A stretch of 64,000 bases of DNA. It comes from Calidifontimicrobium sp035325925 (GTDB lineage: Bacteria; Pseudomonadota; Gammaproteobacteria; Burkholderiales; Burkholderiaceae_C). The stretch covers positions 18,928 to 82,927 of the forward strand of contig NZ_DAOKZA010000015.1 in the NCBI RefSeq assembly GCF_035325925.1, written 5' to 3'. A program made the translations under genes and the position numbers. The notes under the pieces were generated by a model. That model was not told the DNA's origin. It saw only the letters and a program-made list of their open reading frames with translations, and did no database searches. Of this stretch, positions 34,702 to 44,542 are shown in pieces. How positions within the stretch are numbered: position 1 is the first letter of the stretch; every line of letters begins with the position of its first letter.

Positions 34702-35817
34702 ATGAGCCACGCGAGCGCCACCGCCCTGACCTACCACCGGTCGGGCGTCGACTACGACCTGATCGATCCGCTGAAGGTCGCCGCGCAGCGCGCCGCCGCG
34801 GCCACCGCGGCCAACCTCGCGGTGCACGGCGTCGCCGAGGTCGCGGCGTCGCGCGGCGAGTCGGCCTACGTGGTCGACGTCGGGCCGTTCCTGCTCGCCA
34901 GCATCGTCGAGTGCCTGGGCAGCAAGGCGCTGGTGGCCGACGAGATGACGCGGCTGACCGGGCGCTCGCACTACGACGCGATCGCGCAGGACACGATCGC
35001 GATGGCGGTCAACGACCTGATCACGGTCGGTGCGACCCCGCTGGTGGTGCAGGCCTACTGGGCCGCCGGCGGCAGCGACTGGTTCGCCGACGCGCAGCGC
35101 GCGCAGGCGCTGGTCGACGGCTGGAAGCGCGCGTGCGACGCCTGCGGCGTGGCCTGGGGCGGCGGCGAGACACCGGCGCTGGCCGGCATCGTCGAGGCCG
35201 GACGCATCGACCTCGCGGCGTCGTGCACCGGCATCGTGCAGCCGAAGTCGCGCCTGAGCGTGGGCGCGCGGCTCGCCGCCGGCGACGCGATCGTGCTGCT
35301 CGCGGCCAGCGGCATCCACGCCAACGGGCTGACGCTGGCACGTAAGCTCGTCGAGCGGCTGCCGCAAGGCTACCTGAGCCCGGTGACCTCGACGCTGAAC
35401 TACGGTGAGGCGCTGCTGGTGCCCACGCCGCTGTACGCGCCGGTCACCGAGGCGCTGGCGCACGCCGGCATCGACGTGCACTACGCGGCCAACGTCACCG
35501 GCCACGGCTGGCGCAAGCTGATGCGACACCCCGGCGCGTTCACCTACCGCATGCACGCGCTGCCCGAGGTGCCGGCGGTGCTGCGCTTCATCCAGCAGCA
35601 CGCGCGCCTCGACGACCGCGAGGCCTACGGCACCTTCAACATGGGCGCCGGCTTCGCGCTGTACGTCGCCGAGGCCGACGCGCAACGCTGCGTCGACGTC
35701 GCCCGCGCGCAAGGCCACGAGGCCTGGATCGCCGGGCGTGTCGAGGCCGGCGACAAGCGCGTGCTGATCGAACCGCTGGGGCTGGTCTTCGGCGCCGACG
35801 AGCTGCAACTGCGCTGA
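34702..35817 (+). CDS. PurM-like AIR synthase-related protein (divergent paralogue)
   Basis: A 371-residue PurM fold protein. The N-terminal half has GVDYDLIDPLKVAAQRA, FLLASIVECLGSKALVADEMT and AIAQDTIAMAVNDLITVGATPLVVQAYWAAGG. The C-terminal half has GGGETPALAGIV, SGIHANGLTLARKLVERLP, HYAANVTGHGWRKLMR and FNMGAGFALYV. These match phosphoribosylformylglycinamidine cyclo-ligase, but several standard spots differ (the usual GTDGVGTK becomes the CLGSKALV region, and a Trp-rich insertion WFADAQRAQ is present). It may be a second, altered AIR synthase or an ATP-dependent enzyme on another substrate. The canonical purM is not in the window. Confidence 0.75.
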   Translation: MSHASATALTYHRSGVDYDLIDPLKVAAQRAAAATAANLAVHGVAEVAASRGESAYVVDVGPFLLASIVECLGSKALVADEMTRLTGRSHYDAIAQDTIAMAVNDLITVGATPLVVQAYWAAGGSDWFADAQRAQALVDGWKRACDACGVAWGGGETPALAGIVEAGRIDLAASCTGIVQPKSRLSVGARLAAGDAIVLLAASGIHANGLTLARKLVERLPQGYLSPVTSTLNYGEALLVPTPLYAPVTEALAHAGIDVHYAANVTGHGWRKLMRHPGAFTYRMHALPEVPAVLRFIQQHARLDDREAYGTFNMGAGFALYVAEADAQRCVDVARAQGHEAWIAGRVEAGDKRVLIEPLGLVFGADELQLR

Positions 35818-35850
35818 CCGCGCGCCTGCCGCCCGAACCCTTTTCCCTTC

Positions 35851-35871
35851 CCCCTCCGGGGACCGGAGGGG
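35851..35871. terminator. Hairpin between convergent genes
   Basis: CCCCTCCGG (35851-35859), loop GGA, CCGGAGGGG (35863-35871): a perfect 9-bp stem 33 bp after the PurM-like stop and 22 bp before the next (minus-strand) stop. No T-tract on either side, so it is a weak or Rho-assisted site. Confidence 0.45.
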
Positions 35872-35893
35872 AGCAGCCCGGTGCCGGGGGCGC

Positions 35894-36505
35894 TCACCAG
35901 CGGATCGTCAGCGCCGCGCCGCCCTGCGCCGGCACGAGCTCGGTCGCGAAGCCCGCCTGCTCGAGCAGTTCGCGCCGCCGCGCCCAGCCGGCGTCGCCCG
36001 CCGGGGTGGCCTCGTCGTGCACGATGCAGTGCGACGCACCCTTGACCGCGGCACGGCGCACCGCGTCCTGCGCCTGCTCGACCCAGCGGTGGTGTGCGCG
36101 CGACGACTGCGCCAGCCGGTAGGCCGAAGCGGCGGACATCAGCTGCGGCGTCGTCTCGGGCTCGTCGAGCACCAGGCTCCACGACAGCAGCACGCCGTCG
36201 CAGCCGGCGCCGTTGTCGAGCCCGCACCACGACGGGCGCAGGTTGTAGCCGGCGTGCGCGGCATGGCGCACCGATTCGGCCCAGGCCGGCAGGTCGCGCG
36301 CGAGCAGGTGCTCGACGAGGAACGCGGCGTTGTTGCTCGACGTGCCCGCGGGCACGACCCGCGCGTCGGGCAGCTTGACCGCGGCTTCGAACTCGCCGCG
36401 CTCGCAGGCGGCGACGATCGCGGTCTTCATCTCGGCGAGGATCTCGCGCACGCCGTGCGTGCGGCGGGCCAGGGCGCGGGCGGCTTGGGCGTCGAAGGCG
36501 GGCAT
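35894..36505 (-). CDS. Hypothetical soluble protein
   Basis: A 203-residue protein with no recognised family. ATG 36505 (MPAFDAQAARALARRTHGV) is preferred; the frame continues upstream to 36583 but that part overlaps the SRP RNA promoter region. The N-terminal third is helical, the middle has NLRPSWCGLDNGAGCDGVLLSWSLVLDEPETTPQ, and the C-terminus has KGASHCIVHDEATPAGDAGWARRRELLEQAGF. There are no membrane segments or signal peptide. Cys and Trp residues cluster in the middle. Its place before ffs gives no clue. Confidence 0.75.
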   Translation of the reverse strand: MPAFDAQAARALARRTHGVREILAEMKTAIVAACERGEFEAAVKLPDARVVPAGTSSNNAAFLVEHLLARDLPAWAESVRHAAHAGYNLRPSWCGLDNGAGCDGVLLSWSLVLDEPETTPQLMSAASAYRLAQSSRAHHRWVEQAQDAVRRAAVKGASHCIVHDEATPAGDAGWARRRELLEQAGFATELVPAQGGAALTIRW

Positions 36506-36584
36506 GGTGGACTGATTTCGGCGGCAGTCGCAACGAACTGTAGCCGGCGCCCGCGCGCCCCGGCGCCCGGCCAGGCCGCTCACC

Positions 36585-36590
36585 TACAAT
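36585..36590 (+). promoter_or_regulatory. -10 box of the SRP RNA gene
   Basis: TACAAT ends seven bases before the predicted RNA start (36598). This gives a reference distance from -10 box to +1 in this genome. Confidence 0.6.
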
Positions 36591-36597
36591 CGTGCGC

Positions 36598-36692
36598 GAC
36601 GGGCCTCCTCGCATGGAAGCGCGGCCAACCGGGTCAGGTGGGGAACCAAGCAGCCCTAACCGTTGCGACCAGTGCCGAGGGCAAGGCTCGTC
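36598..36692 (+). ncRNA. ffs: 4.5S signal recognition particle RNA
   Basis: A hairpin RNA of about 95 nt. The conserved Ffh-binding part GGTCAGGT...AAGCAGCC is present at 36632-36656, with a GGAA tetraloop closed by GG/CC (E. coli has CC/GG, so both sides changed together). The ends pair GACGGGCCT with AGGCTCGTC. It binds Ffh to target membrane proteins co-translationally. The promoter TACAAT lies just upstream. Exact ends are inferred from pairing. Confidence 0.9.
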
Positions 36693-36751
36693 ACCCTCCC
36701 CCACTCGATGCACGTCGCCGGTGCGGCCGGCGCGCGCGGCGCCCCCGGCGT

Positions 36752-39156
<2,405 letters not shown>

Positions 39157-39160
<4 letters not shown>

Positions 39161-40974
39161 GCGCCGACCCCGGCGGCCGCCGGCCGCGTCGCGGCGTCGC
39201 CGCACAGCGCGTCGGCGGCGTCGACCGCGCCGTCCTCGTGCACCGAAGCCTGCACCGCCGCGTGCAGGTCGCGCAGCCCCATGCCGAGCAGGCGCGCGTA
39301 GCGCTGCGCGACGCGCTCGAGCGCCGCCTGCGCCTGGCGCGGCGGCAGCGCCAGCGTGTCGACGGCCTCGTGCGCCGCGCTGGCCACCGCGCGCAGCACG
39401 TCGTCGTCGCGGTCGGGCTGGCGCACCGGCGCGGCCAGCGGCAGCCGGCGCATCATGTGCAGCACCGCGTCGTCCATGCCCCAGTGGCGCGCGACGGCGC
39501 CGCCCATGCTCTCGATGTCGCAGCCGAGCACCGCGTACGCCGCCTGCTGCTCGCTCATGCCCGGATCGTCGCGCTCGCCGGGCTCGCGAGCCGCCTGCGG
39601 CTGCACCAGCCGGCGGATCTGCGCCGCCTCGTCGGGGAAGTGGTACTGCACGAGCAGGCGCCCCAGGTCCTGCAGCAGCGCGACGAGGAACACCACCTCG
39701 GCGTCGTAGCCCGCGGGGCGCAGCGCCTGCGCCAGCCGCGCCGCGCGGCGGCTGCGGTCGATCTGTGCCTCGAGCTCGCGCGCGCCGGCCGGCGACAGCG
39801 GCCCCGGCCAGGGGCGCAGCGCGTTGGCGGCGCGGCGCACACCGTCGAGGCCGAGCATCGCGATCGCGCGGCGCACCGTCAGCACCGGGCCGTTGCCCGA
39901 GACCTGCGTGCCGCGCACCTGCGCGGTGTTGACCACGCGCAGCAGTTCGAACGACAGCGCGAGATCGCGCAGCACGATCTCGGCCAGCTCGTCGGTGCGC
40001 TCGCGCTCGAGCAGCGCCAGGCGAGCCGCGCGCGCCGCCCCGCCCGGCGTCGCCGGCAGCGCGCCGATCTGGCGCACCCGCTCGAGCAACAGCGCGTGCG
40101 CGCCGCCGTCGTGGCGGCTCTCGGCCTCGATCCAGCCGCGCAGCGCGCGCGACAGCGTGCGCGCGACGAGATAACGCTGGCGCGGCTGCCGGTCGGTGGC
40201 ACGGTTGACGATGGCGCGCAGCGCGTCGGGCACCGGGCGCGGGATCGAGAACGGCAACCGGACGATCTCGCGGCCGCGCGGCGGCAGACGTTCGACGACG
40301 GCCGCGGCGTCGCTTTCGTCGAGCGCCGCGCGCCCGGCCAGCAGGTGATGCAGCAGCACGCCGAGCGCGAGCACGTCGCGCTGCGCGCGGTCGCGCTGGG
40401 CGCGCAACTCGCCGGTGTCGACCGACAGCGTGCGCCCGGAAGCGACGTCGGCCGACTCGTCCTGCACCGCGGCGACGATCTCCAGGCCCATCACCATCGC
40501 GTGGCCGTGGTCGTCGAGCACCAGCGAGTGCAGCTGCAGGTCGCCGTGCGCAGCGCCGGCCTCGTGCGCGAACGCCAGGCCGTCGAGTGCGTCGGCGCAC
40601 CACGAAGCCGCGTCGACGCAGGCCTCGACCTCGGGCGTCAGCCGCTCGGCCAGCGTGACGCCCAGCCGGCGTTCGTACGCCAGGTACGGCCAGTGCTCGA
40701 ACTCGCCAACCTCGGCCACCGGGGCGAGATGCGGGTGCCGCAGTCGCGCGGCGCGGCGTGCCGAGGCCAGCCAGTGCCCCACCTGCGACGCCGGCAGCGC
40801 CTGACGCGGCAGCACCAGCATCGCTTCCTGCGCGCTGCGCGGGTCGTGCACGAGCCAGACCATGCTGCGCGCGCTGCGGCCGAGCAACCGCCGCATCTCG
40901 AAACGCCCGAAGCGGCGCAGCGCCGGCGACGGCGCAGGCGCGGCAGGCGACGAAACGGGGTCGGGAACGGCCAT
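39157..40974 (-). CDS. Pseudokinase - HDOD protein
   Basis: A 605-residue protein with the same kinase-HDOD layout as the gene downstream, but the kinase part has lost key residues. The glycine loop is GRSARSMVW, the Lys of VAVK is gone (AMLVLP), HRD is H143-G-D, and DFG is replaced by MGL (162-164). The HDOD part (RIGALPATPG...LRVVNTAQVRG...DGVRRAANAL...LLQDLGRLLVQYHF) is conserved. It lacks the GAF domain. It likely acts as a regulator or scaffold for the active kinase next to it, to which it is translationally coupled. The start MAVPDPVSSP (40974) is chosen over Arg-rich upstream sequence. Confidence 0.85.
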
Positions 40975-41278
40975 CGCGGACGAGCTCAGCGTTGGCGTCG
41001 ATTGGACCGTCGCGGCCCGCGCGGCGATGCGCAGAACAGGCGCGCGATCGCCGCGCACTTCATGCGCCAACCCTTGCCGTCGGGTTCCGGCCCGCCGGCC
41101 CCCGCGGGCGTTCGCTCGCCGGCCTCTGCTCGCCGGCGCCCGTTCTCGGGCGTCCGCTCGTTCCTGCGCCCCGGCGACCCGGCCCGCCCCTCGGCCGTCC
41201 GGCACACGACCGTCGAGCGTGCCGGGGCCGCAGCGCCACCCGGCGGGCCGGGTCGAACGCGTCCGGGGGGGTTGCGCC
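40975..41278. other. 304-bp gap without a gene
   Basis: No ORF with plausible composition is visible. The stretch contains repeated short C/G-rich palindromes (for example GCTCGCCGGC and CGCCGGC variants), with an imperfect recurring pattern around 41090-41160 (TTCGCTCGCC, TGCTCGCC, TCCGCTCG). It might hold transcription-end hairpins for the AddA/AddB transcript. No promoter was recognised. Confidence 0.3.
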
Positions 41279-44200
41279 TCAGAGCTCGACCAGCGCGCCG
41301 CCGCCGGTGACGAACGCGGCGCGCACCGCCTCGCCGGGCTGCAGCGCCTGCACCGCGGCACGGTAGCGAGCGAGCTGGTCGCGGTAGGCACCGACCTCGC
41401 CGGGGGACTGCGCCAGCTTGTAGTCGAGCACCCACCACTCGTTCGCACCACTCGCACCCGAGCCGGGCGGCAGGCACACCAGCCGGTCGATGCGCAGCGC
41501 ACCCTCGGCGTCGGCCAGCGGCACCTCGTTGCCGGCCCACGCCAGGTCGGCGGCGAAGAAACGCGCGCACGACGGGCTGTCGAGCACCGCGCGCACGGTG
41601 CGTTCGACGTCGCCCGCCATCGCCGCCGGCAGCGCGAACGCGCGCGCCGCCGCGGCAGCGGCATCGCGTAGGTCGGCGCGGCCGGTGCTGCCGCCCGGGC
41701 CCGGCCGCGTGCACCACTCGAGCGCCCGGTGCACCGCCTGCCCGAGCCGCGCGGCGGTGCCCTCGACCGCCGCGGCCGCCGCGGCCGGCGCGCCGCGCGG
41801 CGGCGCCAGCGCAGGCGCAGGCAGCCCCGACACCGAGACCCCACGCACCGGCGCCGCGGCGCGCCCCGTCGACGGCACCCACTCGGTGGCCAGCGCCTCG
41901 AGCCGGCTCCACGCGCTGCGCCCGGCGCCGGTGCGCGGCGCGGTCGCGCTGATCAGCAGCCGCTCGCGCGCGCGGGTCAGCGCGACGTACAAGGCGTTGA
42001 GCTCCTCGCGCGCACGCTGCGCCTGCTCGTCGGCCAGCCGCTCGCGCAGCGACGGCGGGCAGCGCGACTCGCTGGCGACGAAGGCCACGCTCGCCGGGTG
42101 TGCGCGCTCGACCGGCCAGTCGACGAGCAGCGTCGCCGTCTCGGCAGCCTGGCGCTCGGGGTCGGTGTCCATCAGCAGCACGGCGCGCGCCTCGAGCCCT
42201 TTCGCGCCGTGCACCGTGAGCAGCCGTACCGCGTCGGCGTCGGCGTCGGGCTGGACCTTCAGCGCACGCCGGCGCAGCGCGCGCACGAAGCCGTAGGCGG
42301 TGGCGTAGCGGCCGCCGTCGAGCTCGAGCGCCACGGCCAGCAGCGCGTGCACGGCGCCGCGCGCGGCCGGCCAGCGCTCGGCCGGCACGCGCGCGGCCAG
42401 CCGCGGCAGCAACTCGCCGTCGCCGACGATGCGGTCGAGCAGGTCGTGCGGCGGGCGCCGGTGGGCCACTTCGGCCCAGCCGGCGAGCAGCGTGCGCGCG
42501 CGCGCCAGCGCCGGCGACGGCGCCTCGAGCGCCATCAGCGCGCCCCACCAGCCGGTCGCCGGGTCGCGCGACGCAGCGTCGGCCAGGTGCTGCAGGTCGT
42601 CGTCGCCGGCGTCGAACAGCGGGCTCTTCAGCGCGCGCGCCAGCGACAGGTCGTGCCCGGGCGAGGCCAGCACGTCGAGCACGGCGACGAGGTCGGCGGC
42701 CTCGGGTTCGCTGCCCAGCAGCGTCTGCTCGGGTGCGGCGAACGGCACGTGGCGCGCGCGCAGCGCGTCGGCGGCCAGCCGCAGCGACGCGCGCTTGCGA
42801 CTGAGCACGAGCACCTCGCGCGGCGCGAAGCCTTCGGCGAGCAGCGCGCACACCGCGTCGGCCACCTGCTGCGCCTCGTGTTCGCGGCGCGCCTGCTCGG
42901 CGTCGCGCCGCGGCACGCGCAGCGACGGCCGCCACGTCGCGACGTCGCGCGCCGCGGCGCCGGGCTCGGCGCGTGGCACGCGCGCCAGGCGCTGCAGCGC
43001 CGTCGCGTGGCGGTCGCCGGCCACCTCGGTGGTGTGCGCGCGGAAACCGTCGTAACCGTCGTCGACCGCCGCGCGCGCGAACACCGCGTTGACCACCCCG
43101 ACCACCGCCGGATGGCTGCGGCGCGTGTGGTCGCAGGCCAGCACGTCGCCGCCGAGCGCGTCGACGACGAAGGCGCGCGCCGCGGCAAACACGCGCGGCT
43201 CGGCCCGGCGGAAGCGGTAGATGCTCTGCTTCGGGTCGCCGACGACGAACACCGAAGGCGGCGCGCCGGCGCCGGTGCCGGCGTATGCGGCGAGCCACGA
43301 CTGCAGTGCGTGCCACTGCAGCGGGCTGGTGTCCTGGAACTCGTCGATCAGCAGGTGGCGAACGCGCGCGTCCAGGCGTTCCTGCACCCAGCCCGACAGC
43401 ACCGGGTCGCCGAGCAGCCGCAGCGCGACCAGCTCGAGGTCGGTCATGTCGACCAGCCCCTGGCGGCGCTTGAGCAGCGCGTATTCATCGAGCAGCACGC
43501 GCGCGAGCGCCACCATCGCGCGGTGCTCGTCGTGCGCGTCGTGCTGCGCGACCGCCTCGGCCAGCGCCTCGAGCTCGGCCACCGCGGCAGCGTGCGCCGC
43601 GCCGTCGCCGAGCTGCTTGCGCGGCGCGCCGGCGTCGGTGAACAGCGCGCCGCGCAGCGCCGCGCAGGCTGCGAGCGGGTCGGCCAGCGACAGCGCCTGT
43701 TCGATCGCCGCCGCGGCCTGCGTCGGCTTGGCCTTGCCCAGCGCCGCCAGTTCGCGCGCGAGCGCGAGCCAGCGCGCGCGCACCGCCTCGTCGGCGAGCG
43801 AGTCGGCCGGGTGTGCAAAGCCGGCCCAGCGCGGCCACAGCAGCGCAGGCGGCGGCACCGCGTCGGCCAGCGTGCCGGCGTCGTCGGCGCGCTCGACCTC
43901 GACGCGCCTGGCCCATGCCGCCTCCAGCCACTGGCGCAGCGTGGCGCGCCCGCGGCGTGCGACCAGGCGTCCGTAGTCGGCGCGCAGCGCCGCGTCGTCG
44001 GCGACGCGGCGGTGGAAGCGCCGGAACAGCTCGGGGCGCAGGTCGTCGAGGTCTTCGACCAGCGCCATCTGCGGCGACAGGCCGACGTCGCGCAGCAGGT
44101 CCAGCGGCGCGGCGCGCAGCAGCTGCGCGAACCAGGCGTGGAAGGTGCGCAGCTCGACGTCGCGCCCGCCGGCGAGCACGCGGTCGAGTAGCGTGGCCGC

Positions 44201-44542
44201 GTCGGGCTCGGCGGCACGCGCCGCCGCCGGCGACATGCCACGTTCGACCAGCAGCTCGACGCGCCGCTCGGGCGCGGCTTCGGCCAGCTCGCGCAGCACG
44301 GCGTGCAGCCGTTCGCGCATCTCGCCGGCGGCCTTGCGCGTGAAGGTGATCGCCAGCACCGACGCGGGCGCGGCGCCGTCGAGCAGCGCACGCACGATGC
44401 GCGCGACCAGCATCCAGGTCTTGCCGGCGCCGGCACAGGCCTCGACGACGACGCTGCGCCGCGGGTCGCAGGCCACCGCGTAGAACGTCGCGCGCGTGGC
44501 CGGTGCGCCGTTGCAGTGGTACGCCGGCGCGTCGCTGCTCAT
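41279..44542 (-). CDS. addA: AddA-type UvrD/Rep helicase-nuclease
   Basis: A 1087-residue protein of the double-strand-break repair machine. Motif I is in EACAGAGKTWML, motif II is LLIDEFQDTSPLQW, motif III region VGDPKQSIYRFRRAEP, motif V TVHGAKGLE and motif VI LYVALTRARERLL. The C-terminal RecB-like nuclease has H in LGQAVHRALEW, D in RIDRLV and D-Y-K in WVLDYKLAQ. The start MSSDAPAYHC (44542) overlaps the end of the AddB gene by four bases. With AddB it should process DNA ends for RecA. Chi site is not known. RecB-type function is inferred from motifs. Confidence 0.88.
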   Translation of the reverse strand: MSSDAPAYHCNGAPATRATFYAVACDPRRSVVVEACAGAGKTWMLVARIVRALLDGAAPASVLAITFTRKAAGEMRERLHAVLRELAEAAPERRVELLVERGMSPAAARAAEPDAATLLDRVLAGGRDVELRTFHAWFAQLLRAAPLDLLRDVGLSPQMALVEDLDDLRPELFRRFHRRVADDAALRADYGRLVARRGRATLRQWLEAAWARRVEVERADDAGTLADAVPPPALLWPRWAGFAHPADSLADEAVRARWLALARELAALGKAKPTQAAAAIEQALSLADPLAACAALRGALFTDAGAPRKQLGDGAAHAAAVAELEALAEAVAQHDAHDEHRAMVALARVLLDEYALLKRRQGLVDMTDLELVALRLLGDPVLSGWVQERLDARVRHLLIDEFQDTSPLQWHALQSWLAAYAGTGAGAPPSVFVVGDPKQSIYRFRRAEPRVFAAARAFVVDALGGDVLACDHTRRSHPAVVGVVNAVFARAAVDDGYDGFRAHTTEVAGDRHATALQRLARVPRAEPGAAARDVATWRPSLRVPRRDAEQARREHEAQQVADAVCALLAEGFAPREVLVLSRKRASLRLAADALRARHVPFAAPEQTLLGSEPEAADLVAVLDVLASPGHDLSLARALKSPLFDAGDDDLQHLADAASRDPATGWWGALMALEAPSPALARARTLLAGWAEVAHRRPPHDLLDRIVGDGELLPRLAARVPAERWPAARGAVHALLAVALELDGGRYATAYGFVRALRRRALKVQPDADADAVRLLTVHGAKGLEARAVLLMDTDPERQAAETATLLVDWPVERAHPASVAFVASESRCPPSLRERLADEQAQRAREELNALYVALTRARERLLISATAPRTGAGRSAWSRLEALATEWVPSTGRAAAPVRGVSVSGLPAPALAPPRGAPAAAAAAVEGTAARLGQAVHRALEWCTRPGPGGSTGRADLRDAAAAAARAFALPAAMAGDVERTVRAVLDSPSCARFFAADLAWAGNEVPLADAEGALRIDRLVCLPPGSGASGANEWWVLDYKLAQSPGEVGAYRDQLARYRAAVQALQPGEAVRAAFVTGGGALVEL

